A DNA stretch of 64,000 bases from Pseudomonas asplenii (GTDB lineage: Bacteria; Pseudomonadota; Gammaproteobacteria; Pseudomonadales; Pseudomonadaceae). The stretch is from positions 62,001-126,000 of the forward strand of contig NZ_JSYZ01000011.1 in the NCBI RefSeq assembly GCF_001293465.1, written 5' to 3'. How positions within the stretch are numbered: position 1 is the stretch's first letter; each line of letters starts with the position of its first letter. This document shows, piece by piece, positions 43,509-52,386 of the stretch. The notes under the pieces were generated by a model that did not search any database, was not told the DNA's origin, and saw only the letters and a program-made list of their open reading frames with translations. Made by a program: the position numbers and the translations under genes.

Positions 43509-43542
43509 TCGCCGAACGCCGATCCATGACACCGGCGCTGGC

Positions 43543-43809
43543 TCATTTGCCGCTGACGCTGCCCGATTCCTTCTGCTGGTAACGCTCGGGGATGGGATAG
43601 TTGAAACTGTTGAGCCAGCGTTGCATGGCCAGGTCGCGTTCGGCGGCCGAGGCGGTCTGCAGTTGAGGAGAGGCCACCACACCGCGAATCTGCAGTTGCA
43701 GCCAGCGTTCAGTGTCCTGCTGCTGCTCTGACGAGGGGCCCGGGTCAATCGCCCAGGCGCTCGTGGACAGGCAGGCCAGGGACACCATCAACAACCTCTT
43801 GGTATTCAT
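43543..43809 (-). CDS. Small secreted DUF3613 protein of the Tad locus
   Basis: An 88-residue protein with a Sec signal peptide (MNTKRLLMVSLACLSTSAWA, cut before IDPG) and a short mature region with ERWLQLQIRGVVASPQLQTA and LAMQRWLNSFNYPIPERYQQ. The pattern matches the DUF3613 family, which recurs at Tad loci. It is probably periplasmic and may assist the secretin or TadD. It is the last gene of the rcpA-tadD minus-strand operon, 15 bases after tadD. Confidence 0.82.
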   Translation of the reverse strand: MNTKRLLMVSLACLSTSAWAIDPGPSSEQQQDTERWLQLQIRGVVASPQLQTASAAERDLAMQRWLNSFNYPIPERYQQKESGSVSGK

Positions 43810-43824
43810 CTCGACTCCTCGTCT

Positions 43825-44532
43825 CTACTTGATCGCACTGCCGGGAGCGGCATCGGCGCCCGGGCGCGCGCCCTCGACAGCCGCTACGTTCCGAGCCTGG
43901 GCCTTGAGTTTCGCCGCCCGGGATTGCGCCTCGGTGACCTGTTTCGGGCTCAGGTTGGAACGGCTCGCCAGCTCCGCGGCCTGCTTCCAGTTATCCTGAT
44001 AGATCAACAGTGTCACCAGGTTGAAGGCGGCCAGCGAGTCTGACTGCTTGAGCTCCAGGGCGGTCAGAAACTCGAAGCGTGCATCGTTGATCCGCCGTTG
44101 GTTGAGGTAGACGACCCCCAGGTCATTGCGGATCTTTTCATCGGTGGGCGCCATCCTCGCGGCCCGTTCAAGATGGTCCAGGGCAGTGGCATTATCGTTT
44201 CGGGCCGCCGCCAACTGACCCAGGCCATGCTCGCCTTCGGCCGCCAGGCAAGTGCCGAGCAGCCCCTTGTACAAGGGTTCGGCGTCGCTGCGGCCGAGCA
44301 TGCGCAGTATGCGAGCCTTGCGCAGGCGAACCTGGACCAGGTCGTCGGGCAGGCCTTCCAGGTTCGCCAGGCTGGCATACAGGCGGCCATCGTTGATCAT
44401 TTCGTCGGCCAGGTTCAGGGTCAACTGCTGATCCGAAGGGGGAGGCGTGCAGCTGGCCGGTCGGGAAGACAGGGTATTGCTGGCACAGCCCGTGAGCAGC
44501 ACCGTTGCCGCCAGCGCCATCACCGTTTTCAT
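43825..44532 (-). CDS. tadD: TadD-like TPR lipoprotein
   Basis: A 235-residue lipoprotein. The signal peptide ends in a lipobox with Cys16 (LLTGCAS). Residues about 60-190 show TPR-like helices (ALDHLERAARMAPTDEKIRN; LGVVYLNQRRINDARFEFLT). TadD-type proteins are thought to act as pilotins for the outer-membrane secretin. The start ATG overlaps the rcpA stop (4 bases), so the two are coupled. The C-terminus is a charged helix and a Gly/Pro-rich tail. Confidence 0.88.
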   Translation of the reverse strand: MKTVMALAATVLLTGCASNTLSSRPASCTPPPSDQQLTLNLADEMINDGRLYASLANLEGLPDDLVQVRLRKARILRMLGRSDAEPLYKGLLGTCLAAEGEHGLGQLAAARNDNATALDHLERAARMAPTDEKIRNDLGVVYLNQRRINDARFEFLTALELKQSDSLAAFNLVTLLIYQDNWKQAAELASRSNLSPKQVTEAQSRAAKLKAQARNVAAVEGARPGADAAPGSAIK

Positions 44533-45770
44533 TGCGAAAGCCCCATGCGATTGTCGAAGTCGCCGCTTTCGAGGAAGTACATGCGGTAGAAGTTCGGGTC
44601 GTAATTGCGCAGTTGCTCGCCAGGCAGCGAGGGCAGCTTGGCGTTGGCCGCCAGCGGTTGAACCAGGTGCGGCGTGACGATCATCAGCAGTTCGCGTTCG
44701 TCACGGTTGAGCGTGTTGTTGCGGAAGAATGCGCCAAGCACGGGAATGTCGCCCAGCCCCGGAAACTTGTTCACCTGGGCGGTGTTGCGGCTGCTGATCA
44801 GGCCGCTGACGACGAAGCTTTCGCCATCGGCCAGGGAAATGCTGGTGTCGGTACGGCGCACGGTCAGCGCCGGGACCACGATACCGGAGATCTGCACGCC
44901 ATTGGAGTAGTCCAGCTCGCTGACTTCGGGGGCGACTTTCAGGGTAATGCGACCGCTGCCGATGATGGTCGGGGTCAGGGTCAGGCGGACACCGAATTCC
45001 TTGTACTCGATGGAGATGGTATCGCTGCCCGAACTGGGTACCGGAATCGGCACTTCACCCCCGGCCAGGAAGCTCGCACTCTGGCCGCTGAGGGCCACCA
45101 GGCTCGGGCGTGCGAGGGTATAGGCGAAACCGCTGCCCTCCAGGGAGTTGATCAGCCCCAGCACATTGCCGCCGCCAATGCCGATATTGAACGAGTCGTT
45201 GTTGAGGGGGATGTTGGGCGCCAGGCGGCCAATCTGGCCGGGCGTCACCGTCACGCCGGGCACCGTGCCCGGCGAACCGAACAGGAAATTGCCGCTCTTG
45301 CCGAAGATCGAGGTACTGGCCTCCTTGAGTTTGCTGCGGCTGACTTCGACGAAGCGAATATCGGTCTGCACCTGGCTCGGCAGCAGCGGGTCTTCGGAAG
45401 GGACCGTCGAGACGCTGGTCAGCGCCGCGGTGGCCTTGCCCTTGACGAACACCATGCTTTGGCGTGGCGTCGGCGAGCAGGCGGTCCAGACCATCAGGCT
45501 GGTGGCGCCTGGAGCCATGCCGGTGAGAATGAAGGCACTGCCGCCGCTGGTTTGTACATCGGCGATCTTCGGGTCGCCCACGGCCAGTTGCGTAATGGGC
45601 ACCGGCATCCGCAGTTCATCCTGAAGCCCCTGGCCCACCTCGAACACGGTGGGCAAACTGGCCAGTTGCGAACAGTTTCCCGCCGCGGCCTGGGCCGCTT
45701 CCATCCCAAGGCCCATCCATAACAGGCCTTGAACAATTGTCCTGAAAGCAGGCACGGTACGATAAATCAT
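44529..45770 (-). CDS. rcpA: Outer-membrane secretin RcpA/CpaC
   Basis: A 413-residue secretin of the Tad pilus. It has an N-terminal signal peptide (VQGLLWMGLGMEAAQA region), a short pilus N-domain (VFEVGQGLQDELRMPVPITQ; AVGDPKIADVQ), and the secretin core with ARPSLVALSGQSASFLAGGE, VEYKEFGVRL-type strand (SIEYKEFGVRLTLTPTI), LRRTDTSISLADGESFVVSG-type motif and the closing PGLGDIPVLGAFFRN. It forms the outer-membrane channel for the pilus. The start is ATG 45770. It heads a minus-strand operon with tadD and the DUF3613 gene, transcribed toward the tadC end. Confidence 0.93.
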   Translation of the reverse strand: MIYRTVPAFRTIVQGLLWMGLGMEAAQAAAGNCSQLASLPTVFEVGQGLQDELRMPVPITQLAVGDPKIADVQTSGGSAFILTGMAPGATSLMVWTACSPTPRQSMVFVKGKATAALTSVSTVPSEDPLLPSQVQTDIRFVEVSRSKLKEASTSIFGKSGNFLFGSPGTVPGVTVTPGQIGRLAPNIPLNNDSFNIGIGGGNVLGLINSLEGSGFAYTLARPSLVALSGQSASFLAGGEVPIPVPSSGSDTISIEYKEFGVRLTLTPTIIGSGRITLKVAPEVSELDYSNGVQISGIVVPALTVRRTDTSISLADGESFVVSGLISSRNTAQVNKFPGLGDIPVLGAFFRNNTLNRDERELLMIVTPHLVQPLAANAKLPSLPGEQLRNYDPNFYRMYFLESGDFDNRMGLSQ

Positions 45771-46140
45771 GATAGGTACACCCTCGCCGAACAGGCCGTC
45801 CGTGGGCTGACTGGGTTACCCCAGAACTGCCCCCCCACACTAACCACCAATGACGCCAGCAATATCCTCGATACCGCGCACGATCAGGGGAACAGGTCTG
45901 ACTGATTCGCCGACTGATCGTTGAAAACAACTTGGGGTGATACAAGCCGGAATGGCTCGGTCCTTGTGTGAAAAGGTAGTTCAATCAAAGCAAAGCGCCA
46001 TGATCGAAAGGAAAAACTTTCACTGCGCGAGGAGGGTGGTTGGCCCATTGATCCGGGACAGATCAGGGGCCTTGGCTACTTCGAGAGGAACTTGGGAGCG
46101 AACTTATGTGAACTTTGCCCTATAAGTCCGCCCTGACCCG
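45771..46140. other. 370-base gap before rcpA, no gene seen
   Basis: It must hold the promoter of the rcpA-tadD-DUF3613 operon, because the lipoprotein gene upstream ends at 46141 on the same strand. A weak 5-bp hairpin (CTGGG/CCCAG) is at 45811-45824. A 62-codon frame at 45937-46125 on the plus strand has no start context or composition typical of genes here and is not called. I see no insertion sequence or other repeat. Confidence 0.6.
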
Positions 46141-46845
46141 TTACTTGGCTGCCGTATCTTGCGACTGGTTGTTGGCGTGATACAGCGCCAGGTGATTGGA
46201 AATGCACATGTCATAGGCCTCGACCAGAAACAGATGAGGCTTGGAGGCGATCGGTGGAACCAGGCAGCGGGTGGTGACGCGTTTGCCCAGTATTTCCGTA
46301 TCGATATAGATGAGATTCACCGGAGACTTTTTCGGGTTTTCCTCTGCACTGAAGTACGCCCGGGTGTATTCCTCCTTGCCTTCGGTCTTGTCCAGCGATT
46401 GACTGTCGATCCGGGTGGTCAGGACGTCTCCGACCGGAAAGCTCTTGTCCGCCATCAGCGCTACGCCGATCGGGCCGGTGAAGCCGGCCAGCAGCGCGTT
46501 CTTGCGCAGTTGCGATTGCAGGTTGGCATAGGTGACGAAGTGCAGCACCTTGATCGATGGCTGACTGCCCAGTTCCGGCAGCGTTTCATAAGCTCGGTGG
46601 GCCAGCAGCCGCGGGCCTGTGGGTTTGGTCGCGGTGTCCGCTACACGATAGATGGCATAGGCATCACTGGTGATCAGCAGACTGAAAATCTCTTTTTCGC
46701 TCTCACTGTGGGGGCGCAGGTCCTGGATGGCGATCTTGTCCGACTGCTCCAGCCCCGGAAACTCCGGTGGCGGCACGGGTGGCTGGCTGGCGCAGCCGGC
46801 AAGGACCAGCAGGCTGGTGGCAAGAAGGGTTTTCAACGGGTGCAT
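46141..46845 (-). CDS. Hypothetical lipoprotein
   Basis: A 234-residue protein with a signal peptide and lipobox Cys17 (LLVLAGCASQP). The mature part has a Pro-rich linker (PPVPPPEFPG) and then a mixed alpha/beta region with SEKEIFSLLITSDAYAIYRV, SIKVLHFVTYANLQSQLRKN, a hydrophobic stretch (LLAGFTGPIGVALMADKSF) and two Cys near the C-terminus (RCLVPP; DMCISNHLALYH). ATG 46845 has AGGAC upstream; ATG 46863 is also in frame. I do not recognise the family. It is probably outer-membrane associated. It lies alone between the Tad locus and the small DUF7079-like gene. Confidence 0.75.
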   Translation of the reverse strand: MHPLKTLLATSLLVLAGCASQPPVPPPEFPGLEQSDKIAIQDLRPHSESEKEIFSLLITSDAYAIYRVADTATKPTGPRLLAHRAYETLPELGSQPSIKVLHFVTYANLQSQLRKNALLAGFTGPIGVALMADKSFPVGDVLTTRIDSQSLDKTEGKEEYTRAYFSAEENPKKSPVNLIYIDTEILGKRVTTRCLVPPIASKPHLFLVEAYDMCISNHLALYHANNQSQDTAAK

Positions 46846-46949
46846 GGAACGTCCTGTTGTCATGGAAGAGAAGGGCTTCGGGTTGGCTTCGAATCCATCT
46901 GCCGGGTGAGCGAATAGATAGTGGCTAATAGCCATTCCATGATACGCGG

Positions 46950-47312
46950 CTATTGCCCGGCAACGGTATCGGTTTTGCCGAGTGCCCGGATGATATTCTG
47001 CCAACACTTCCCGATTTCCCTGGCAACCAAGCCACGCGGGTGCCTGGACTGCGGCTCGTCGACCACCCTGAGATTTTCCACAAGCCAGGCATCCGACCAG
47101 CCGGCCCATTCCCCGGCGACACACTTGAGGTTCGCCTGCAGAACCGGGAAAACCTCGTTCCACAAGATGCGCTGGACCTCTTCCTGCGAATAGCCGGACT
47201 CCCGGATGGCTCGTGCAATGGCGTCGTAGGTCAGCGGGTCGATCTCGGTATCGAGAAACAGCGACGAGAGGGCTTGCCAGATTTTCAGACGGTTCGTGTC
47301 AACGGACCTCAT
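46950..47312 (-). CDS. DUF7079-like small protein
   Basis: A 120-residue cytosolic protein. It begins MRSVDTNRLKIWQALSSLFL and has LDTEIDPLTYDAIARAIRES followed by YSQEEVQRILWNEVFPVLQA and WAGWSDAWLV. This pattern (helical, a conserved W-x-x-EV-PV core) matches a family I recall as DUF7079, without known function. ATG 47312 has AAGGAGC at proper distance. It follows the ankyrin gene by 49 bases on the same strand, so the two are probably cotranscribed. Such paired small genes are often immunity or toxin-adjacent proteins, but no toxin is here. Confidence 0.7.
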   Translation of the reverse strand: MRSVDTNRLKIWQALSSLFLDTEIDPLTYDAIARAIRESGYSQEEVQRILWNEVFPVLQANLKCVAGEWAGWSDAWLVENLRVVDEPQSRHPRGLVAREIGKCWQNIIRALGKTDTVAGQ

Positions 47313-47361
47313 GGATGACGCTCCTTCAGCGGATGCCAAGGCAGACGTTGGCGTACATAGC

Positions 47362-47916
47362 CTAGGCGGTGGGTAGAGCCGATTCGCCGTCCATCCCGCA
47401 AGGCGGATCATAAGTACCGTGCCAGCCCACCAGGGTGCGTTCGAACGAGTCCGCAAAGTACCTGGCGCCCTTGGCAATCCTGACCACGCCGCCGGCATAG
47501 GCCACCAGCATGGCTTCTTGCGCACGACGCTCCGTGGCTTCGCTCCACGCGCTGCTGCTGGGCAGCAGGTCCGGATCATTGGGGCTGACCCAATGGACCT
47601 TGCTGACTTGCGCCGCCCGCCGCAAAAGCTCGGCCAGCCTGGAGTGCCCCTGATCCCGGGCGATATCCGCCGCCGTCTGCTCCTTGCCGGTCATGCTGTC
47701 TAGCGAGGCACCGGCACGAATCAATGCCCGGCAGGCGGCTTCATGACCGAAGTAGGCGGCCTGGTGCAGAAAGGTCCAACCGGAAGAGGCTTTTTGATAA
47801 TGGCAGCAGCGCCGTGCAATCTGCGGCCACTCGCTCCACTCTGACAGCAGTGGATCCCACTTGCCATGCTTGGCCTGCTCGTAGGCCTGTTCCACGAGAT
47901 TGTGCAGTGCGCTCAT
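47362..47916 (-). CDS. Ankyrin-repeat protein
   Basis: A 184-residue protein. After a helical start (MSALHNLVEQAYEQAKHGKW) come two ankyrin-like repeats (SGWTFLHQAAYFGHEAACRA, then GASLDSMTGKEQTAADIARD). The second half is unlike ankyrin and ends with DPPCGMDGESALPTA. It is predicted cytosolic and may bind another protein. It is upstream of the DUF7079-like gene on the same strand. The function is unknown; an immunity or scaffold role is possible but unproven. Confidence 0.75.
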   Translation of the reverse strand: MSALHNLVEQAYEQAKHGKWDPLLSEWSEWPQIARRCCHYQKASSGWTFLHQAAYFGHEAACRALIRAGASLDSMTGKEQTAADIARDQGHSRLAELLRRAAQVSKVHWVSPNDPDLLPSSSAWSEATERRAQEAMLVAYAGGVVRIAKGARYFADSFERTLVGWHGTYDPPCGMDGESALPTA

Positions 47917-48115
47917 TTCGTTCTGTTCATGAGGGGGGAGTCGCTATACCGTGGCCACCTGCGCAGGAAAACGAAGGCCTGGACAGGGGCTAGGCGCACC
48001 TTCACGTCGCAGGCCCATCATTTCTCGCGTTCGACACACTGAATAAAATCCAACGGCTGTGTCTGCAAACAGTAACAAGAAATCGGAACATTGCGCATCA
48101 GGGAGAGGGAGATCA

Positions 48116-48616
48116 ATGAGTTCATTCAGAGTGCGCAGGCTGGAAGGCACCGATACCCAGGCCTTGCTGGCATTCGAAACCCATAATCGTGAATGGTTCG
48201 AATCACGCATCGATGCACGCGATCCAGCCTTCTACTCATTGCAGGGCGTCACCGTGCATATCGAGGACTATCTGTCCGGTTTTGCCAAGGGCAACTGGCA
48301 TCCGTTCGTTTTGGAGAACCCCAGCGGCAGGATCGTCGGCCGGGCCAATCTGAAAGATATCGACTCGTCCAAAGGCATCGCTGAAGTCGGTTACCGGGTC
48401 GCTCGGGACGTTTGCGGGCAGGGGCTTGCCACACTGGCCTTGAGGCATCTGATTCAGCAGGCCCGGCAACACTGGAAGCTCAAGCAATTGGTGGCGTATG
48501 TCTACAAGAACAATATCGGCTCAGCCAAGGTGCTGTATCGTTGCGGATTCCGGATCGAGCAGGCGCCGCAGGAAGAAGTAGGGGATGATCGGCATCGATG
48601 GGTGCTGTCGATCTAG
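48116..48616 (+). CDS. GNAT-family N-acetyltransferase (RimJ/RimL-like)
   Basis: A 166-residue GNAT protein. The acetyl-CoA site is visible in IAEVGYRVARDVCGQGLATL (Q/RxxGxG/A pattern) and the C-terminal KNNIGSAKVLYRCGFRIEQ is the typical last strand of RimJ/L-type enzymes. Substrate may be a protein alpha-amine or a small amine. ATG 48116 with GGGAGAGGGA upstream is the start; the longer frame to 48059 lacks a ribosome site. It is a single gene between the ankyrin pair and the epimerase-like gene. Confidence 0.85.
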   Translation: MSSFRVRRLEGTDTQALLAFETHNREWFESRIDARDPAFYSLQGVTVHIEDYLSGFAKGNWHPFVLENPSGRIVGRANLKDIDSSKGIAEVGYRVARDVCGQGLATLALRHLIQQARQHWKLKQLVAYVYKNNIGSAKVLYRCGFRIEQAPQEEVGDDRHRWVLSI

Positions 48617-48740
48617 CTCGGGAAGGCCTGTCCAGAGCAGGCCAGCTGGGTTGGCCTGTCGGAGTGTCTGTCCCTTGTTTGACTTGCTGAATCGTTTCAC
48701 TAGGTTTATAAAAGTCGAACAATTCCAATAAGGACCGCCC

Positions 48741-49955
48741 ATGAACACCCTCCGACTGATTTTCGGCGTTACCGCTCTGACCACCGCTTCCCACGCCCTG
48801 GCCTGGGACTATGTGCTGCTCGACAGCGACACCCCTGCGCAGAACCGCCAGATCACCAGCCAGCAACTGGGGATCAAGACCGCCAAGCCGTTCTCCATAA
48901 CCCTGCGCACCTTGCACGGCGGCCGCCAGGAAGGGGTCAGCATTGTCGACATCGACAACGGTACGATGAAGCTCTCGGTGGTCCCGACCCGGGGCATGAA
49001 CGTTCTGCACGCCTCCGTGGGCAATGTGCGCATGGGCTGGGATTCTCCGGTCAAGGAGGTGGTCAACCCGGCCTTCATCGAACTCAACGGCCGTGGCGGC
49101 CTGGGCTGGCTGGAGGGGTTCAACGAACTGGTGGTGCGTTGCGGCTATGAGTGGGTCGGTCACCCGGGGCTGGACAACGGCGAATTGCTCACCTTGCACG
49201 GCCGGGCGGCGAATATTCCGGCCAACAGGGTCACCCTGCATATCGATGAACAACCGCCTTACGCCATTCGCCTGCAGGGCGAATTGAAGGAGCAGGCGTT
49301 CAAGAAAGTCGACTTCTCCGTGGTCACCGAACTGTCGACGTTGCCCGGTAGCGTGAGCTTTGCGCTCAATGACACGCTGACCAACAACGGCGACTATCCG
49401 AAGGAATACCAGGCGCTGTACCACAACAACTTCAGCACGCCGTTCCTGGAGCAGGGCGCGCGTTTCGTTGCGCCGGTGAAGCAGGTTTCACCGTTCAACG
49501 ACAAGGCCAAGGGCGACCTGCCGGACTGGCAGACCTACCGCGCGCCAACCCGGGACTACGACGAGACGGTCTACAACGTCGTGCCCTACGCCGATGCCAA
49601 GGGCGATACCCTGGCGGTATTGCACAACAAGGCCGCAAACCTCGGGGTGTCGGTCGGCTTCAACACACAACAGTTGCCGGTGTTCTCCCTGTGGAAGAAC
49701 ACCGACACCCAGGGCCAGGGCTACGTGACCGGGCTGGAGCCAGGTACCAGCTTCTCCTATAACCGTCGCTACCAGCGTCCGCTGGGGTTGGTGCCGACCA
49801 TCGGTGCCGGGCAGAAGCGGCAGTTCCAGATCAGCTATAGCCTGCTGGCGGACAAGGCGGCCGTGGATCAGGCGGTGCAGCGGGTGACCCAGATCCAGGA
49901 TGGGCGCAAGACGGAAGTGCGCGGTACGCCCCTGGTGGACCTGAGCAAGGAATGA
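48741..49955 (+). CDS. Exported DUF4432 aldose-1-epimerase-like protein
   Basis: A 404-residue protein with a signal peptide (LIFGVTALTTASHALA). The mature part matches the DUF4432 aldose-epimerase-like fold (SIVDIDNGTMKLSVVPTRGM; NELVVRCGYEWVGHPGL; LHGRAANIPANRV), with His residues that could act in the galactose-mutarotase-like site. Unlike most DUF4432 enzymes it is exported, so it acts in the periplasm. Substrate unknown; a periplasmic sugar or glucan would be consistent with opgD 2.4 kb away. It precedes the two-component pair that converges on it. Confidence 0.8.
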   Translation: MNTLRLIFGVTALTTASHALAWDYVLLDSDTPAQNRQITSQQLGIKTAKPFSITLRTLHGGRQEGVSIVDIDNGTMKLSVVPTRGMNVLHASVGNVRMGWDSPVKEVVNPAFIELNGRGGLGWLEGFNELVVRCGYEWVGHPGLDNGELLTLHGRAANIPANRVTLHIDEQPPYAIRLQGELKEQAFKKVDFSVVTELSTLPGSVSFALNDTLTNNGDYPKEYQALYHNNFSTPFLEQGARFVAPVKQVSPFNDKAKGDLPDWQTYRAPTRDYDETVYNVVPYADAKGDTLAVLHNKAANLGVSVGFNTQQLPVFSLWKNTDTQGQGYVTGLEPGTSFSYNRRYQRPLGLVPTIGAGQKRQFQISYSLLADKAAVDQAVQRVTQIQDGRKTEVRGTPLVDLSKE

Positions 49956-50016
49956 TCCATCCTTCACTCGCACAACCGCAAAGGGCATTCGCGATCCGTC
50001 GCGCCGTCTGCGTCGG

Positions 50017-51411
50017 CTAGTCGACGGCGATCAGGTTGTCCCGGCACTCCAGAATCAGCCGGGCGCCTGTTCGCTCGCCGGTGCCGATCTTCAGGTTGAA
50101 GCCATGCAGGCTGATGATCGCCGCGACGATCGACAGGCCCAGGCCGAAGCCGCTGTGCTGGTTGCCGTCATCGCAGCGGTAGAAACGCTGGAACACCGCA
50201 TCGCGCTCCGAGGGTGGAATGCCCGGGCCGGTGTCGATCACCTCGATCCGTGTGCTGCCCTGGTCGCTGGCCGCCAGCAGCACTACTTCACCGCCCGGCG
50301 GGGTGAACTTGATCGAGTTGCTCAGCAGGTTCGCCAGGGCCTCGAAGAGCAGGGCGCGGTCGCCGGTGATGTGCGGCAACACTTGCGGCAACTCCAGGCG
50401 CAGGCTGATTTGCGCTTCTTCGGCCAGGGGCAGGTAGAAGTCATGCAACTCGCGCAGCAGCGGTAGTGGGTCGAGCACCACGAAGCCGGAACGGCGTTGG
50501 TGGTCTTCCAGCTCGGAGATCCGCAACAGCCCCTTGAAGCGCGCCATCAGGGTGTCGGTCTCGGCAATCACGCCGTCCAGTTGCAGGGCCTCGGGAGAGT
50601 CGTGCGGGGCCTGCTGCTGGATGCGGTAGAGCTGCGCGCGCAGGCGGGTCAGCGGGGTGCGCAGGTCGTGGGCGATGTTGTCGCAGACGCCCTTGACCTC
50701 GTTCATCAGCCGCTCGATGCGGTCGAGCATGGCGTTGACGATGGCCGCCAGCATGTCCAGCTCGTCGCGGCGGTTGGACAGTGGCAGGCGGTGGCCGAGG
50801 TCGCCGGCGACGATCGCTTCGGCGCTGGCCTGGATCGCCCGGATACGGCGGATCGGCCGACGCCGCAGCAGATGCCAGCCGGCAATGCCGGGCAGAATGG
50901 TCAGCGACACCGCCCAGAACAGCGCATGGAGGATGATCCGCGTCACGCCGAACAGCGAGCCGTTGTCACGCACCAGCAGCAGCCAGCTGCCGTCATGGGT
51001 CTGGGTGGCGACGGCGTCGCAACTGTCCTGGGGCAGGTTGGGGTCGTCGGAATCGATGCAGTTGGTCAGTTCGTGGATGTGGCCGTCCATGATCAGGTCC
51101 GGCGGCATTTGCTTGATCGGCCCGCTGAGGTGCATTTTCTGTTCGTTGAACAGGCCGTAGGCGTCGACCCCGCGCATGTCGAAAGTCATGCTGGTGGTCA
51201 GCGCGTCCAGCAACTGCTGGCCCTGGAAGCGCGAGAACAGGTGCTGGCGCTGCATCAGCGAGTGGCGCGCCAGCGTGTCGAGGTAGCCGGAGACTTCGTA
51301 GTAGAGCACGCCCATCAGGCTGCAGCTCCAGGCCACGAAGAGGAAACTGTAAAGCGCCAGCAGGCGGCTGGCGGACGAGCGCCAGCCCTTAGAGGGGTTC
51401 GGCAATGACAT
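50017..51411 (-). CDS. OmpR-associated sensor histidine kinase
   Basis: A 464-residue kinase. It has a helix near residues 15-40, a periplasmic sensor of about 120 residues, a second helix (IILHALFWAVSLTILPGIAG), HAMP, the H-box IAHDLRTPLTRLR with His248 as the phospho-acceptor, and the HATPase part with NLLSNSIKFTPPG and DTGPGIPPSERDAV. It overlaps its regulator gene by 23 bases, so the pair is a unit. The signal is unknown; neighbours (exported epimerase-like protein and opgD) hint at an envelope or osmolarity cue. Confidence 0.9.
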   Translation of the reverse strand: MSLPNPSKGWRSSASRLLALYSFLFVAWSCSLMGVLYYEVSGYLDTLARHSLMQRQHLFSRFQGQQLLDALTTSMTFDMRGVDAYGLFNEQKMHLSGPIKQMPPDLIMDGHIHELTNCIDSDDPNLPQDSCDAVATQTHDGSWLLLVRDNGSLFGVTRIILHALFWAVSLTILPGIAGWHLLRRRPIRRIRAIQASAEAIVAGDLGHRLPLSNRRDELDMLAAIVNAMLDRIERLMNEVKGVCDNIAHDLRTPLTRLRAQLYRIQQQAPHDSPEALQLDGVIAETDTLMARFKGLLRISELEDHQRRSGFVVLDPLPLLRELHDFYLPLAEEAQISLRLELPQVLPHITGDRALLFEALANLLSNSIKFTPPGGEVVLLAASDQGSTRIEVIDTGPGIPPSERDAVFQRFYRCDDGNQHSGFGLGLSIVAAIISLHGFNLKIGTGERTGARLILECRDNLIAVD

Positions 51412-52072
51412 AACCGGAGCCTCGTACCGTGCGGATCAGCGGTGGCAGGCCGGGACTGTCGATTTTCTTGCGCAGGCGGCCGATGTGTACATCGATCAGG
51501 TTGGTGCCCGGGTCGAAGTGATAACCCCAGACTTCCTCGAAAATCATCATCCGCGAGAGGATCTGCCCGGTGTTGCGCATCAGGAACTCCAGCAGCTTGT
51601 ATTCGGTGGGCAGCAGGCTGAGCAGTTGGTCGGCGCGGGTGGCTTCGCGGCTGATCAGGTTCAGTTCCAGGTCGGCGACCCGCAGCGAGGTCTCGAACTC
51701 CCGGGCCGGGCTCTTGCGCCGCAGCAGTACCTCGACCCGGGCGGCCATCTCGTCGGAGGCGAAGGGCTTGGTCAGGTAGTCGTCGCCGCCGGCGCGCAGG
51801 CCACGCACGCGCTCGTCGACATCGGAGAGGGCGCTGATCATCAGGATCGGCGTGGCGACACCAATGGTCCGCAAGGTGGTGACGATGGCCAGGCCATCGA
51901 GTTCCGGCAGCATGCGATCGAGGGTGATCAGGTCGTAGTCGCCGCTCACGGCGCGTACCAGGCCTTCACGGCCATTGTCCACCCAGTCCACTTCAAGCCC
52001 ATGGCTGCTCAGTTCAGCCACGATTTCCTTGGCGGTTACAGCATCATCTTCGATGGTCAGGATGCGGGTCAT
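51389..52072 (-). CDS. OmpR-family response regulator
   Basis: A 227-residue regulator. The receiver has Asp52 (LITLDRMLPELDG) and Lys in YLTKPF, and the C-terminal winged helix has LLPTEYKLLEFLMRNTGQIL. It resembles CopR/CzcR/IrlR-type regulators. ATG 52072 is preceded by GAGGCAAC. It overlaps the kinase gene and is divergent from opgD across a 314-base gap, so it may regulate opgD as well as itself. Confidence 0.92.
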   Translation of the reverse strand: MTRILTIEDDAVTAKEIVAELSSHGLEVDWVDNGREGLVRAVSGDYDLITLDRMLPELDGLAIVTTLRTIGVATPILMISALSDVDERVRGLRAGGDDYLTKPFASDEMAARVEVLLRRKSPAREFETSLRVADLELNLISREATRADQLLSLLPTEYKLLEFLMRNTGQILSRMMIFEEVWGYHFDPGTNLIDVHIGRLRKKIDSPGLPPLIRTVRGSGYVIAEPL

Positions 52073-52386
52073 TGCGGTTGCCTCGTACGGACCTTCACAA
52101 CAGGCGTGGGATTTTGCCAACAAACCAGTGAAAGCTTTCTGAAGAAATTTTCATGTTTTCCTGGCGGTCGTTAAGGGGAGCGCCCCGATATCGGATCGAG
52201 GCTTGAAACATCTAGCCACACCTTTGCTGAATAAAGCCTGTCATCAAGTTTTTCAAAGAGATTGCGAACGTTCCTCAGGATTTGGTATCTGTTTGCTTGC
52301 AGCCGCTGGTCGTGCGAAGTGGCTGATTCCCCTGTCCGACACCTTGCGTTTGCGGTGTCCGGATCGTCCTCAGTACAGGTCTTTTT
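52073..52386. promoter_or_regulatory. 314-base divergent promoter region of the two-component pair and opgD
   Basis: It contains AT-rich stretches around 52131-52160 and 52221-52265, expected for promoters. An imperfect hairpin (TCCGACACC with GGTGTCCGGA, one bulged base) lies at 52335-52363, 24-52 bases before the opgD start, within its leader. I see no gene here. Confidence 0.5.

Noticed and set aside
45937..46125. A 62-codon plus-strand frame in the rcpA promoter gap
   Set aside because: No ribosome site, no recognisable feature and atypical codon use.
48180..48210. GGTTCGAATC, resembling a tRNA T-loop
   Set aside because: It lies within the GNAT coding sequence and no cloverleaf arms flank it.
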